A stretch of DNA of 64,000 nt, taken from Buchnera aphidicola (Sipha maydis) (GTDB lineage: Bacteria; Pseudomonadota; Gammaproteobacteria; Enterobacterales; Enterobacteriaceae). A program made the position numbers and the translations under genes. Positions 1 through 12,100 of this stretch are shown in pieces. Every line of letters begins with the position of its first letter. Position 1 is the first letter of the stretch. The notes beneath the pieces are model-generated. The model saw only the letters and a list, made by a program, of their open reading frames with translations, searched no databases and had not been told where the DNA came from. Where the stretch lies: positions 372,001 to 436,000 of the forward strand of contig NZ_CP097205.1 in assembly GCF_024029855.1 (NCBI RefSeq), read 5' to 3'.

Positions 1-104
1 CTTTACAAGATATAGCAAAAATTTATGGAATATCAGCTGAGAGAGTACGTCAATTAGAAAAAAACGCTATGAAAAAACTTCGTTTAACAATAAAAAACAT
101 ATAA
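1..104 (+). CDS. rpoH: RNA polymerase heat-shock sigma factor RpoH (sigma-32), C-terminal fragment
   Basis: Only the last 33 codons are in the window; the frame begins at base 3 and ends with TAA at 102-104. The visible peptide is the sigma region 4.2 helix-turn-helix that reads the -35 element, including [18 protein letters not shown], which matches the end of E. coli RpoH rather than RpoD (whose helix continues into [10 protein letters not shown]). RpoH directs RNA polymerase to chaperone and protease promoters. The rest of the gene lies to the left. Being only a tail, its integrity cannot be judged, but the stop sits where the E. coli protein ends. Confidence 0.9.
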   Translation, partial: LQDIAKIYGISAERVRQLEKNAMKKLRLTIKNI

Positions 105-196
105 TTTTAATATTTTTTTAATTTTTTATTTTTTTTAATTAGTTTTTAAAATTTTTTTTTATAAATATCAAAAAATTAAAGAAAAGAGATTATTTC

Positions 197-2467
197 ATGA
201 AAATATGTAGTCATATATTAGGATTTCCAAGAATAGGTTGGAAAAGAGAATTAAAGAAATCTCAAGAAGATTATTGGAACAGAAAGATTTCTCAATGTGA
301 ATTAAAAATAGTTGGTAAAAATATCAGAAAAAAAAATTGGACAACTCAAAAAGATATGGGTTTATCTTTTTTATCAGTTGGAGATTTTTCATGGTATGAT
401 CATGTTTTAACAACAAGCATGATGTTAGGAAACATTCCATCAAGATTTTTATATGATGGTGAAGTGGATTTAGATACATTATTTCATATTGCTCGAGGAG
501 TTTCATTTAATAGAAAACCTACTTTTCCTTCTGAAATGACAAAATGGTTTAATACTAATTATCATTATATTGTTCCAGAATTTAACCAAAAAAGTTCTTT
601 TCATTTTTTATGGAAACAGATATTAGAAGAAATTCGCGAAGCGAAAAATTATAAAAAAGATATTAAACCTATTATTTTAGGACCAATGTCATATCTTTTT
701 TTAGGAAAATCTGGTGATTTAAATTTTAATTGTTTATCTTTACTTCCTAAAATTTTGCCAGTTTATCAAAAAATTTTAAAATGTATTAAAAATGAAAATA
801 TTTCTTGGATCCAGATAGATGAACCTATTTTAGCATTAGATTTACCTGATGAATGGAAAAAAAATTTTATATATAGTTATAAATTTTTGAAAAGTGATTT
901 AAAAACGTTATTAACCACATATTTCGGAAGTATTACGCATAATTTAGATATTATTCAATCTATTCCGATAGATGGTTTACATATAGATTTAATTTCTGGA
1001 GATTATGATTTACAAAATTTTAATAAAAAATTACCACAAGAAATAATTTTATCGTTAGGTATAATTAATGGAAGAAATATTTGGAAAACTAATCTATTAG
1101 AATGTTTTCATTTAGTTAAAAATTTTCAAAAATATCGAAAAAATATTTGGATTGGTACATCTTGTTCTTTATTACATGTTCCTATTGACTTAGATCAAGA
1201 AATTCATTTTGATTCTAGAATAAAAAATTATTTTTCTTTTGCTGTACAAAAATGTTATGAATTATTTTTATTAAATGATGCGATTAATAAAAATAAAAAA
1301 ACTTTATTAGAATCTTGGGTTCTTCCTTTGCATGAAAAGATTTATTTCAATCAGTTAAATAAAAAAAATATTCAGAAAAGATTATTAAATCTTACAGAAA
1401 AAGATTATCAAAGAAAGAATAATTATGTTATACGATTTAAAAAACAACAAAAAAAGTTTAATTTCCCTATATTACCAATAACAACAATTGGTTCTTTTCC
1501 TCAGACAAAAAAATTAAGATTTTTGAGAGCGAAATTTAAAGACAAAATTTTAGATGAAAAAGTTTATAAAGAAAAAATTTTTAAAATCATTAAAAAAAAT
1601 ATTCAAATTCAAGAAGATTTAGATATTGATGTTTTGGTTCATGGAGAACCTGAACGTAATGACATGGTTGAATATTTTGGAGAAAATTTAGATGGATTTT
1701 TATTTACAAATGATGGATGGGTACAAAGTTATGGTTCTAGATGTGTAAAACCTCCAATTATTTTTAGTGACATTTCTTATATTAAACCTATTACCGTATC
1801 TTGGATTAAATATGCACAATCTTTAACTAAAAAACCAGTTAAAGGAATGTTAACAGGTCCTGTTACAATGTTATTGTGGTCTTTTCCGAGAGAAGATATT
1901 TCTAAAAAAATAATTTCTCAACAAATTGCATTAGCTTTACAAGATGAAATACGTGAATTAGAAAAAAATAAGATTAATATTATACAAGTTGATGAACCAG
2001 CTTTAAGAGAAGGTTTACCCTTAAGAAATATTGATCAAGAAGAATATTTAAAATGGGCTGTGAAAGCATTTAAATTGAGTGTGTCTAAAGTAAAAGATAC
2101 TACGCAAATACATACACATATGTGTTATTGTGAGTTTAATGATATTATGCAATCTATAGTAGATTTAGATGCTGATGTGATAACAATTGAAAATGCGCGT
2201 TCAAATATGGAAATATTAAAGTTTTTTAAGAATTTTAGATATCCAAATAGTATTGGTCCAGGATTTTATGATATTCATTCTCCAAATATCCCTACTGAAG
2301 ATGATCTGATTAAATTAATTAAGAAATCTATGAAATTAATTTCCTATAAAAAATTATGGGTCAATCCTGATTGTGGATTAAAAACGAGAACTTGGAGAGA
2401 AGTGAAACATTCTTTAAGACATTTAGTTAATGCTACAAAAAAAGTACGTATTTTGCAAAATCATTAA
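197..2467 (+). CDS. metE: Cobalamin-independent methionine synthase MetE
   Basis: Transfers the methyl group of 5-methyltetrahydrofolate (triglutamate form) to homocysteine, the last step of methionine synthesis, in the cytosol. The product is 756 aa against 753 in E. coli and is collinear from LGFPRIGWKRELKKSQEDYW at the N terminus to NPDCGLKTR near the C terminus. The zinc and homocysteine ligands are all present at E. coli-equivalent positions: His641 and Cys643 in THMCYCEF, Glu665, and Cys726 in NPDCG. It probably works with MetF at 17.4 kb, which makes its methyl donor. No MetJ-box-like AGACGTCT palindrome is visible in the 92 bp upstream. A strong hairpin terminator follows. Confidence 0.97.
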   Translation: MKICSHILGFPRIGWKRELKKSQEDYWNRKISQCELKIVGKNIRKKNWTTQKDMGLSFLSVGDFSWYDHVLTTSMMLGNIPSRFLYDGEVDLDTLFHIARGVSFNRKPTFPSEMTKWFNTNYHYIVPEFNQKSSFHFLWKQILEEIREAKNYKKDIKPIILGPMSYLFLGKSGDLNFNCLSLLPKILPVYQKILKCIKNENISWIQIDEPILALDLPDEWKKNFIYSYKFLKSDLKTLLTTYFGSITHNLDIIQSIPIDGLHIDLISGDYDLQNFNKKLPQEIILSLGIINGRNIWKTNLLECFHLVKNFQKYRKNIWIGTSCSLLHVPIDLDQEIHFDSRIKNYFSFAVQKCYELFLLNDAINKNKKTLLESWVLPLHEKIYFNQLNKKNIQKRLLNLTEKDYQRKNNYVIRFKKQQKKFNFPILPITTIGSFPQTKKLRFLRAKFKDKILDEKVYKEKIFKIIKKNIQIQEDLDIDVLVHGEPERNDMVEYFGENLDGFLFTNDGWVQSYGSRCVKPPIIFSDISYIKPITVSWIKYAQSLTKKPVKGMLTGPVTMLLWSFPREDISKKIISQQIALALQDEIRELEKNKINIIQVDEPALREGLPLRNIDQEEYLKWAVKAFKLSVSKVKDTTQIHTHMCYCEFNDIMQSIVDLDADVITIENARSNMEILKFFKNFRYPNSIGPGFYDIHSPNIPTEDDLIKLIKKSMKLISYKKLWVNPDCGLKTRTWREVKHSLRHLVNATKKVRILQNH

Positions 2468-2472
2468 TTAGT

Positions 2473-2507
2473 AAATTTTAGCAAAGATTTCTTTGCTAAA
2501 ATTTTTT
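2473..2507 (+). terminator. Rho-independent terminator after metE, probably bidirectional
   Basis: A perfect 14-bp inverted repeat (2473-2486 with 2491-2504) with a 4-base ATTT loop is followed by a run of six T at 2502-2507. It lies 6 bases after the metE stop and between convergent metE and purH, so it may serve both. Confidence 0.8.
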
Positions 2508-2611
2508 ATTTCATAGAATTTGTATTTTTTTATTTTTTTTAGAGTATGAAAAATTTTTTTTGAATTTATAATAATTAAATATTTTTTATATTTTTTTAAA
2601 TTTCAGATAAT

Positions 2612-4183
2612 TTAATGTTTAAAGTGTCTGATATTGGTAAAAATCATAGACATTTTATTTTTGTTTACTTCTTGAATAATTTCTTTGTCTCTGATAGAGC
2701 CACCCGGTTGGATAATACATGAAACATGAAATTTTCTTGCTTCTTGAATATTATCTTTAAATGGGAAAAAAGCATCTGATGCCATTGTAATGTGTTTTAA
2801 TTTTCTATTATTGTGTTGAATTTTTGTATTTGCATTGTGTACAGCTAAAATACGACTAGTTTGACCACAACCAATAGATATAGTTGATTTATTATGAACA
2901 TAAACTATTCCATTCGATTTAACAAATTTAGAAATTTTCCATCCAAAAATAGCGTCTTTTATTTCAATTTTATTTGGTTTTTTTAAACTCACTATTTCCC
3001 ATTTTTTATAATTGAAATTATCATAGTCTTTTTCTTGTATTAAAAATTGATGATTGATAGTTCGAATTTCTAATTTTTCAAAAAAATTTATTTTTTTGTT
3101 ATTTGTAATAAGTATTCTAATTTTTTTTTTATTATTTACAATTTTTTTTGCATTTAAAGAGAGATTAGGAGCTATAATCATTTCTACAAATTGATTGTTA
3201 ATAATTTTTTTTATTACATGAGATCTAATTTTTTTATTACATGCAATGACTCCTCCAAAAGCAGAATTAGGATCGCATTTATAAGCATTTTTATAAGCTT
3301 TCAATAGGTTTTCTTTAGTAGATGCTCCGCATGGATTTCCATGTTTTATTATTACACATGTAGGTTTTTTAAATTGAGAAACGCATTCTAATGCAATATT
3401 TGCATCTAAAATATTATTATATGAAAGTTTTTTCCCTTGAATTTTTTCGAATATTTCATCTTTTTTTTGAAAATTTTCTTCAACATATATAGAAGATTTT
3501 TGATGTGGATTTTCTCCATAAATTAATTTTTCTTTTTTTTTTAATGTAATTGTAATTTTTTGTGGAAAAGTTTTTTTCACGTTTATTTTATTTTTTATAT
3601 AGTATTTTTTTTTAAAAAATTCATATATTTTTTTTTCATATTTTGCTGAATATTTAAATGCTTTCATCGCAAATTTTAATCTTTCAGAATATGAAAAATG
3701 TTCGTTATTAAGAATTTTTTTTACAATATATTTGTAATCTTGAATATCTACGACAACTATTACATTTTTATAATTTTTTGCTGCTGCACGTATTAGAGAA
3801 GGTCCTCCTATATCAATATATTTTGTATAATTTTTTATATTTTTTTGTAGATGTGTATGATTTTTCTCTTCGAATGGATAAAAATTGACTATAATTAAAT
3901 TAATAGAGAGAATTTTTTCTTTTTTAACTATTTTAGAATCTAAAGTGGGATCATGTAATATTCCAGAATATATTTTAGGATGTAATGTTTTTATTTGTCC
4001 ATTGAGGGTTTCTTTATATTTCGTAAAATCTGATATTTTTAAGCAGGGTATTTTTTTACTTTTTAAAATTTTTCTTGTTCCTTGTGTTGATAAAATATTT
4101 ATTTTTTTTTTAACTAATGCTTGAGATAGTGAAATTATTTTTGATTTATTAAATACACTGATTAATGCATTTTTTATTTTCAT
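2612..4183 (-). CDS. purH: Bifunctional AICAR transformylase / IMP cyclohydrolase PurH
   Basis: Catalyses the last two steps to IMP: formylation of AICAR with 10-formyl-THF and ring closure. The product is 523 aa (E. coli 529). The N-terminal MGS-like cyclohydrolase domain covers about residues 1-195, with GQIKTLHPKIYSG and GGPSLIRAAAKNY. The transformylase domain follows, with the KHGNPCGAS motif and SDAFFPFKDN. In E. coli purH is followed by purD; here nothing follows before the metE junction, so the operon partner is lost. In an endosymbiont without de novo purine synthesis PurH would mainly recycle AICAR released by histidine biosynthesis, whose operon is in this window (inference). Confidence 0.96.
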   Translation of the reverse strand: MKIKNALISVFNKSKIISLSQALVKKKINILSTQGTRKILKSKKIPCLKISDFTKYKETLNGQIKTLHPKIYSGILHDPTLDSKIVKKEKILSINLIIVNFYPFEEKNHTHLQKNIKNYTKYIDIGGPSLIRAAAKNYKNVIVVVDIQDYKYIVKKILNNEHFSYSERLKFAMKAFKYSAKYEKKIYEFFKKKYYIKNKINVKKTFPQKITITLKKKEKLIYGENPHQKSSIYVEENFQKKDEIFEKIQGKKLSYNNILDANIALECVSQFKKPTCVIIKHGNPCGASTKENLLKAYKNAYKCDPNSAFGGVIACNKKIRSHVIKKIINNQFVEMIIAPNLSLNAKKIVNNKKKIRILITNNKKINFFEKLEIRTINHQFLIQEKDYDNFNYKKWEIVSLKKPNKIEIKDAIFGWKISKFVKSNGIVYVHNKSTISIGCGQTSRILAVHNANTKIQHNNRKLKHITMASDAFFPFKDNIQEARKFHVSCIIQPGGSIRDKEIIQEVNKNKMSMIFTNIRHFKH

Positions 4184-4300
4184 ATTTTATTTTTTCAAAG
4201 TAATTATTAAAATTTTTGATTTGTTCATGTACAGATATTTTTTATATAAAATTATAAAAATTTAGTATATAATAATATTGTATTAGTTTTATGACTTGAA

Positions 4301-4329
4301 TAGTAGGGATATGGTATTTTTCCCTACTA
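4301..4329. terminator. Hairpin downstream of hupA
   Basis: Perfect 9-bp inverted repeat, TAGTAGGGA (4301-4309) and TCCCTACTA (4321-4329), with an 11-base loop. It lies 38 bases after the hupA stop in its reading direction and upstream of purH. There is no clear T tract on the hupA side, so it may be an RNA-stabilising or weak termination element. Confidence 0.45.
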
Positions 4330-4366
4330 ATAATGTATAATTTTATGCATCTTTTAATAAAAATTT

Positions 4367-4639
4367 TTATTTCACTGCTTCTTTTAGAGTTTTCCCAGAA
4401 ATAAAAGATGGAACTTTGGTTGCTAATATTTGAATTTCTTGTCCAGTTTTTGGATTTCTTCCAGTTCGCGCAGATCTTTTATTTATTTTAAATGTTCCAA
4501 ATCCAACTAATTGTACATTTTCTTCTTTTTTTAATGAATTTGTAATTTCAGATAGTATTAAGTCCAATATGTCTTTTGCTTTCATTTTAGATATAAAGGA
4601 TTTTTTGGAGACAATATCGATTAATTGTGATTTATTCAT
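4367..4639 (-). CDS. hupA: DNA-binding protein HU, alpha-type
   Basis: Small histone-like protein that bends and compacts DNA. The product is 90 aa, exactly the length of E. coli HU-alpha, starting [14 protein letters not shown]. The beta-arm signature is seen in [20 protein letters not shown], with the proline that intercalates into DNA retained just after it in NPKTGQEI. It lies between rpoC and purH, as near the E. coli rpoBC-hupA-purHD region, so hupA is the better name than hupB. It is probably the main nucleoid protein in a reduced genome. Confidence 0.95.
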   Translation of the reverse strand: MNKSQLIDIVSKKSFISKMKAKDILDLILSEITNSLKKEENVQLVGFGTFKINKRSARTGRNPKTGQEIQILATKVPSFISGKTLKEAVK

Positions 4640-4795
4640 TATTTTAATCCTTATTAAAAAATATTATTTTTATAATATATTATTTTATTTTGTTTTATTT
4701 TTGTAAAATTTTTTTATTTTTATGATTCTAATATATTTTTTTATTAAAGATAAAATTTTATAAATTTTATTTTTTTAATAACATGCATTTGTGTT

Positions 4796-7700
4796 TTATA
4801 AATTATTTGAATTTAATAATTCTGATAAGTTTGCAGAAGCTTCTTCTAAAATAATTTTTTTATTATTAGATTGATTTTCTTTTTTATTGTGATTTAATTT
4901 TTTTGTTCTAATGTTTTTTTTTAATCTATCTCGGTGATATGAATATCCTGTTCCTGCAGGAATTAATCTTCCTACAATTACATTTTCTTTTAATCCTCTT
5001 AATTCATCTATTTTCCCTGCTACAGAGGATTCTGTTAAAACTCTTGTAGTTTCTTGAAAGGATGCAGCGGATATAAAAGATTCTGTTGCAAGAGAGGCTT
5101 TTGTAATTCCTAATAAATCTCTAACATAATGTATTTTTTTTTTATTTTTCTTTTTTAATTTCATGTTGGCTATTCTGATTCGTGAATATTCTACTTGTTC
5201 TCCATTTAAAAATTCTGATTCACCATAATTTGTTATTGTTGCTTTCCTTAACATTTGTCTAATAATTACTTCGATATGTTTATCATTTATTTTAACTCCT
5301 TGTAATCTATATACATCTTGAACTTCATTAACTATATACCTAGTTACAGATTGAATTCCTCTTAATCTCAAGATATCATGTGGAGATTCTGGACCATCAG
5401 ATATGATATCTCCTTTTTCTACTCTTTCTCCTTCAAAAACATTTAATTGTCTCCATTTAGGTATCATCTCTTCATATGAAAACTTGTCATTTATAGGTGT
5501 AATAATTAATCTTCTTTTTCCTTTTGTTTCTTTTCCAAAAGATATTATTCCACTTTTTTCTGCTAAAATTGCTGGTTCCTTAGGTTTTCTAGCTTCAAAT
5601 AAATCAGCAACTCTAGGTAATCCTCCAGTGATATCTTTTGTGCTAACAGATGCTTGAGGAACTCTTGCTAATGTATCTCCGGAGCTTATTTTATCTCCAT
5701 CTTTTACATGCACTATAGTTTTTCCAGGTAAAAAATATTGAGCTGGCATTTGAGTTCCTGGTATAAAAACGTCTGTTTTATCTGATTTAATTATTTTTAA
5801 AGAAGGTCTTAATTCTTTTCCTAAAGTGGTTCTTTTTAAAACATCTAAAATAATTATTGAAGAGATTCCAGTAATTTGATCAGTTTTTTTTATAATACTT
5901 TGTCCTTCTAACATATCTATAAATTTTATATATCCATTTACTTCAGTGATTACTGGAATAGTATGTGGATCCCATATAGCTACTATTTCTCCAGAAAGTA
6001 CTTTTTCATGATTTTTTTTTTCTAAAATTGCTCCATAAGGAATTTTATAATTTTCTTGAGTTCTTCCTACTGAATCAATTATTTTTAATTCAACATTTCT
6101 GGAAGTAATGACAATTTTTCCAGAAGAATTAATTACGAATTTTGAATTATTGAGATTAATGATTCCATTGTTTTTAACGCGTATGTTATATTCTGTTGCT
6201 GTTCTAGAGGCTGCTCCACCAATATGAAAGGTTCTCATAGTTAACTGTGTACCTGGTTCTCCAATAGATTGCGCTGCAATAACTCCAATTGCTTCTCCTT
6301 TTTTTACCAATGTCCCTCTTGCTAAATCTCTTCCATAACAGTATGCACATACTCCAAAATTTGTTTCACAATGAACAACTGATCTTACTTCTACTTGATC
6401 AATAGAGTTTTTTTCTAAAATATCGCAATATTTTTCATTTAATAAAGTATTTTTTTTAATTAATATTTTTTTAGAATTTAATTTAAAAATATCTTTTAAT
6501 GCAACTCTTCCTAGTACTCTTTCACGCAGTGTTTCTTTTATATTTCCACCTTCAATTACAGAAGTCATCATTATTCCATGTTTTGTAGAGCAATCTTTTT
6601 CTGTTACAACTAAATCTTGTGCTACGTCTACTAATCTTCGCGTTAAGTAACCAGAATTTGCAGTTTTTAAAGCAGTATCTGCTAATCCTTTTCTAGCACC
6701 ATGTGTAGAAATAAAATATTGTAAAACATTTAATCCTTCTCGAAAATTTGCTGTGATTGGAGTTTCTATTATAGATCCATCCGGTTTAGCCATTAACCCT
6801 CTCATTCCAGCTAATTGTCGAATTTGCGCTGCTGAACCTCGTGCACCTGAATCTGCCATAATAAAAATGCTATTAAAGGAAAGTTGTTTTTTTATTTCTC
6901 CTTTTTTATTTTGTATTTTTTTAGTCGATAAATTTTTCATCATAGATTGAGAGATTTTTTCATTTGCAGCAGACCAAATATCTATAACTTTATTATATTT
7001 TTCTCCTTTAGTAACTAATCCTGATTGAAATTGTTCTTGAATATCTAAAACTTCTGTTTTTGCATCATTAATGATTTGTGTTTTTTTCTTCGGAATTTCT
7101 ATATCGTCAATTCCCACTGAAGATCCTGAACGAGCTGCATACGAAAATCCAGTATACATAATTTGATCAGCAAAAATAACTGTTTTTTCAATTCCTAATA
7201 TTCGATGACAGGTATTAATCATTTTTGAAATAGAGTTTTTTTTTAATGTTTTATTCACCATAGAAAAAGGTAATCCTTTTGGAACGATATTCCATAAAAT
7301 TGCTCTTCCTATCGTTGTTTTTATAATTTTTTTAAATTTTATTTCAAATTTTTCCTTATTTTTTTTATATTCTGTAATGCGAATTTTTACAATAGAATGT
7401 AAATCTACTAGCCCTAATTGGTATACCTTTTCTGCTGCCTGTGGTCTTGTAAGTAGTGTATTTTCTCCTTTTCCATTTATTTTTTTACGAGTCATATAAT
7501 ATAAACCTAGAACAACATCTTGAGATGGAACAATAATAGGTTCTCCATTGGCTGGAGAAAGAATATTATTTGTTGACATCATTAAATTTCTTGCTTCTAC
7601 TTGCGCTTCTATTGTTAGAGGTATATGTACAGCCATTTGATCTCCATCAAAATCGGCATTATATGCAGCGCATACTAATGGATGTAGTTGAATCGCTTTT

Positions 7701-9031
7701 CCTTCAATTAAGATCGGCTCGAAAGCTTGTATACCTAAACGATGTAAAGTTGGAGCTCGATTTAACAAAATAGGATGTTTTTTAATCACTTCGTCTAAAA
7801 TATCCCAAACAATAGGATCTTCTTGTTCAACCATTTTTTTTGCAGATTTTATTGTATTAGCAAGATTTTTTTCTTCAAGTTTTCCATAAATAAATGGTTT
7901 AAAAAGTTCTAAAGCCATTTTTTTTGGCAATCCACATTGGTTTAATTTTAAATATGGACCTACTGTAATTACAGATCTTCCAGAATAATCTACTCTTTTT
8001 CCAAGTAAATTTTGGCGAAATCTTCCTTGTTTTCCTTTAATCATGTCTGCTAGTGATTTTAATGGTCTTTTGTTTGATCCAATAATTGCTCTTCCTCTTC
8101 TTCCGTTATCTAAAAGTGCATCTACTGATTCTTGAAGCATTCTTTTTTCATTTCTAATGATGATATCAGGTGCAGATAGTTCTAATAATTTTTTTAATCT
8201 ATTATTTCTATTTATTACTCTTCTATATAAATCGTTTAAATCAGATGTTGCAAATCTACCTCCATCTAATGGTACCAAAGGTCTTAAATCGGGGGGTAAT
8301 ATTGGAAGTACTGTCAAAATCATCCATTCTGGTTTATTATTAGATTGTATAAAAGATTCTATTAATTTAATTCTCTTTGTTATTTTTTTTTTTTTTGTTT
8401 CAGAATTTGTTTTATTTAATTCTTTTCTAATTTTTTTACATTCTTTTTTTAAATTTATTTTTCTAAGAAGGTTTTGTATCGCTTCAGCTCCCATTTGGGC
8501 TGTAAATTCATCTCCATATTTTTCTATTGCTTCAAGATTTTGTTCTTCTGTTAAAATGTCTCCATTTTTGAGATCTGTCATTCCGTGATCAATAATTGTA
8601 TATGATTCAAAATATAATACTCTTTCAATATCTCTTAATGGCATATCTAAAAGTAATCCAATACGAGATGGTAATGATTTTAAAAACCATATATGTGCTA
8701 TAGGTGCAGAAAGCTCGATATGACCCATTCTTTCACGTCTTACTTTACTTTTAGTAACTTCAACGCCACATTTTTCACATATTACTCCTCTATGTTTAAG
8801 TCTTTTATATTTTCCACATAAACATTCATAATCTTTAACAGGACCAAAAATTTTTGCGCAAAATAATCCATCTCTTTCTGGTTTAAATGTTCGATAATTT
8901 ATAGTTTCTGGTTTTTTTACTTCTCCATATGACCAAGATCTCATAATTTCTGGAGAAGATAAAGAAATTTTTATTGCGTTAAATTCTTCTGATAAATTTT
9001 TTGATTTTCCAAACTTGAATAATTCTTTCAA
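4796..9031 (-). CDS. rpoC: RNA polymerase beta' subunit RpoC
   Basis: Largest catalytic subunit of RNA polymerase. The product is 1411 aa (E. coli 1407), so the large lineage-specific insert in the trigger loop appears retained. The first zinc site is complete (Cys70, Cys72, Cys85, Cys88), the active-site Mg motif NADFDGDQM is present near residue 460, and a second zinc site is seen in the [15 protein letters not shown] region. The C terminus is Lys/Asn-rich like most proteins here. It follows rpoB by 126 bases, which contain a very long poly-T/A tract, and is the last gene of the rpl-rpo transcription unit. Confidence 0.98.
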   Translation of the reverse strand: MKELFKFGKSKNLSEEFNAIKISLSSPEIMRSWSYGEVKKPETINYRTFKPERDGLFCAKIFGPVKDYECLCGKYKRLKHRGVICEKCGVEVTKSKVRRERMGHIELSAPIAHIWFLKSLPSRIGLLLDMPLRDIERVLYFESYTIIDHGMTDLKNGDILTEEQNLEAIEKYGDEFTAQMGAEAIQNLLRKINLKKECKKIRKELNKTNSETKKKKITKRIKLIESFIQSNNKPEWMILTVLPILPPDLRPLVPLDGGRFATSDLNDLYRRVINRNNRLKKLLELSAPDIIIRNEKRMLQESVDALLDNGRRGRAIIGSNKRPLKSLADMIKGKQGRFRQNLLGKRVDYSGRSVITVGPYLKLNQCGLPKKMALELFKPFIYGKLEEKNLANTIKSAKKMVEQEDPIVWDILDEVIKKHPILLNRAPTLHRLGIQAFEPILIEGKAIQLHPLVCAAYNADFDGDQMAVHIPLTIEAQVEARNLMMSTNNILSPANGEPIIVPSQDVVLGLYYMTRKKINGKGENTLLTRPQAAEKVYQLGLVDLHSIVKIRITEYKKNKEKFEIKFKKIIKTTIGRAILWNIVPKGLPFSMVNKTLKKNSISKMINTCHRILGIEKTVIFADQIMYTGFSYAARSGSSVGIDDIEIPKKKTQIINDAKTEVLDIQEQFQSGLVTKGEKYNKVIDIWSAANEKISQSMMKNLSTKKIQNKKGEIKKQLSFNSIFIMADSGARGSAAQIRQLAGMRGLMAKPDGSIIETPITANFREGLNVLQYFISTHGARKGLADTALKTANSGYLTRRLVDVAQDLVVTEKDCSTKHGIMMTSVIEGGNIKETLRERVLGRVALKDIFKLNSKKILIKKNTLLNEKYCDILEKNSIDQVEVRSVVHCETNFGVCAYCYGRDLARGTLVKKGEAIGVIAAQSIGEPGTQLTMRTFHIGGAASRTATEYNIRVKNNGIINLNNSKFVINSSGKIVITSRNVELKIIDSVGRTQENYKIPYGAILEKKNHEKVLSGEIVAIWDPHTIPVITEVNGYIKFIDMLEGQSIIKKTDQITGISSIIILDVLKRTTLGKELRPSLKIIKSDKTDVFIPGTQMPAQYFLPGKTIVHVKDGDKISSGDTLARVPQASVSTKDITGGLPRVADLFEARKPKEPAILAEKSGIISFGKETKGKRRLIITPINDKFSYEEMIPKWRQLNVFEGERVEKGDIISDGPESPHDILRLRGIQSVTRYIVNEVQDVYRLQGVKINDKHIEVIIRQMLRKATITNYGESEFLNGEQVEYSRIRIANMKLKKKNKKKIHYVRDLLGITKASLATESFISAASFQETTRVLTESSVAGKIDELRGLKENVIVGRLIPAGTGYSYHRDRLKKNIRTKKLNHNKKENQSNNKKIILEEASANLSELLNSNNL

Positions 9032-9109
9032 AAATTTATTCCTATATTTTTAATATTTATTGTTTAAATAAAATTTTTTAATTGAAAATAAATTATTTAT
9101 GGTTTTTTA

Positions 9110-9132
9110 TTTTTTTTTTTTTTTTTTTTTTT
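9110..9132. repeat. Homopolymer tract of 23 T between rpoB and rpoC
   Basis: An uninterrupted run of T on the plus strand (A in the rpo transcript) lies between rpoB and rpoC. It is non-coding and just upstream of rpoC. Such a run is prone to length variation and to sequencing error. Confidence 0.8.
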
Positions 9133-9157
9133 CTGTCTTTTTTTTAAAATCATTTTT

Positions 9158-12100
9158 TTAATTTTCTAATTCTATATTAATTCCTAAAGAGCGAATTTCT
9201 TTTAAAAGAACATTAAATGATTCAGGCATTCCAGGTTCCATTTTATGATTTCCATCTACAATATTTTTGTACATTTTAGTTCTTCCGCTGACATCATCCG
9301 ATTTTACAGTTAACATTTCTTGTAATGTATATGAAGCTCCATACGCTTCTAATGCCCAAACTTCCATTTCTCCAAATCTTTGACCTCCAAACTGAGCTTT
9401 TCCTCCTAATGGTTGTTGCGTGACTAAACTATAAGATCCTGTAGAACGAGCATGCATTTTATCATCTACTAGATGATTTAATTTTAATATATACATATAT
9501 CCTACGGTAACTGGTCTTTCAAATTTATCTCCTGTTCTTCCATCAAATAAATCTATTTGACCAGAACTATGAAATCCAGATAATTTTAAAAGATCTTTAA
9601 TTTCTTTTTCTTGTGCTCCATCAAAAACTGGTGTAGATACTGGAAGTCCATTTGTATAATTCTTTGCTAAACATAAAATTTCTTCATTTGAAAAATTATC
9701 TAAATTTATTTTTTGACATTGTTTATTTCCAATTTCAAATGTTTTTTTCATAAAAGATCGTATTTTATTGATCTTTTTATATTTTTTTAACATTTTGGAA
9801 ATTTTTTCTCCTATTCCTTTTGCAGCTAAACCTAAATGAGTTTCTAAAATTTGTCCAATATTCATTCTAGAAGGTACTCCTAAAGGATTTAAAACAATGT
9901 CAACTGGTACCCCATTTTTATCATAGGGCATATCTTCTATTGGATTTATTTTAGATATTACACCTTTATTACCATGTCGACCTGCCATTTTATCTCCTGT
10001 TTGAACATATCTTTTTATTGCTAAATATACTTTGACAATTTTTAATATTCCAGGAGATAAATCATCTCCTCGTGTAATTTGTTTTTTTTTATTTTTTATT
10101 TTTTTTTGAAATTTTTTCTGTAATATATTATATTGAGTTTGAAGATTTTTAAATTCAATTTTTCTTTTTTGATCTACTTTCAAAGTAAACCATTTTTTAG
10201 CAGAAAGTTTTTTAAAATTTTCATAGAGAAAACCAGATTCTATTAAAATATTTTTTACTTGTCGTAAAATACCTATTTCAAATATGTTTTTCTTTTCTAA
10301 ATAAGAGCTTTCCATTTTTTTTATTTGCATTTCTTCAATTTCTAATTTTCTTTTATCTTTTTTAATTCCATCTCTTGTAAATATTTGAACGTCTATTACT
10401 GTTCCTAGTACACCATTGGGAACTCTTAAAGAAGTATCTTTTACATCAGATGCTTTTTCTCCAAAAATTGCTCTTAAAAGTTTTTCTTCTGGAGTTAATT
10501 GAGTTTCTCCTTTAGGAGTGACTTTTCCTACTAATATATCTCCTCCATGTACATCAGCTCCTATATAAACAATACCTGATTCATCTAAATTAGATAATGC
10601 TGATTCTCCTATATTCGGTATATCAGCTGTAATTTCTTCAGATCCAAGTTTTGTATCTCGAGAAATGCATGATAATTCTTGAATATGAATACTTGTGAAG
10701 CGATCTTGATGCACTACTTTTTCAGATATAAGTATAGAATCTTCGAAATTATATCCATTCCATGGCATAAATGCGACACGCATATTTTGACCTAATGCTA
10801 ATTCTCCTAAATCTGTTGCCGGTCCATCTCCTAAAACATCTCCTTTTTTTATTTCATCGTTTAAATAAACACATGGATTTTGATTGATGCATGTATTTTG
10901 GTTAGATCTTTTATACTTTATTAAGTTGTAAATATCAATTCCAGTATCGTTTTTTTGAATTTCATTTTTATTCACTTTAACAATAATTTTTGAAGCGTCA
11001 ATATAATGAATTTGCCCTCCTCTTTTAGCAATAACGGTGACTCCTGAATCTATGGCAACTATTCTTTCCATTCCTGTTCCAACTAATGGTTTTTCTGTTT
11101 TTAATAAAGGAACAGCTTGTCTTTGCATGTTTGCTCCCATTAAAGCACGATTAGCGTCATCGTGTTCTAAGAAAGGTATTAAAGATGCTCCAATAGAGAC
11201 TATTTGTTGATTAGAAACATCCATGTATTCAATTTTTTTCTTTTTAAATAAATTTGATTCGCCTTGATGTCTACATGTCACTAATTTATCAATTATTTTT
11301 TTATTTTTATCTATTTTAGTATTTGCTTGTGCAATGATGAAATTTCCTTCTTCAATTGCAGAAAGATATTTTATTTTATTTGTAACATATCCTTTTTGCA
11401 CTTTTCTATATGGCGTTTCTAAAAAACCATATTGATTTGTTCGCGCATAAATTGATAAAGAATTAATTAATCCTATGTTTGGACCTTCTGGTGTTTCTAT
11501 CGGACAAACTCTTCCATAATGTGTTGGATGAACATCTCTGACTTCAAAACCTGCTCTTTCACGTGTTAAACCTCCTACGCCTAGAGCTGAAATTCTTCTT
11601 TTGTGAGTAATCTCTGCTAAAGGATTATTTTGATCCATAAATTGAGAAAGTTGACTAGAACCAAAAAATTCTTTTATTGCTGCAGAAATAGGTTTTGCGT
11701 TGATCATATCTTGAGGCATTAAATTATCTATATCTCCAGCTGATAATCTTTCTTTTACCGCTCTTTCAACTCTAATTAATCCTATTCTAAACTGGTTTTC
11801 AGTCATTTCTCCTACTGATCTTACTCTTCTATTTCCTAAATGGTCAATATCATCTATTTCTCCTTTTCCATTTCGGATATTTATTAATTTTTTTATTACA
11901 TCAACTATATCTTTTTTATCAAGTACACTTTTTCCTGTAGAATGTTTTCGTAATAAAGATCTGTTAAACTTCATTCTTCCTACAGCAGATAGATCATATC
12001 TTTCTTCTAAAAAAAATAATGATTCAAAAAGTTTTTCAGCTGTTTCTTGTGTTGGTGGCTCTCCAGGTCGCATCATTCTGTAAATTTCAATTAAAGCGCT

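Noticed and set aside
8157-8588. A 143-aa hydrophobic plus-strand ORF inside rpoC
   Set aside because: Shadow frame of rpoC: antisense of Lys-rich coding sequence gives Phe/Leu/Ile-rich pseudo-membrane proteins.
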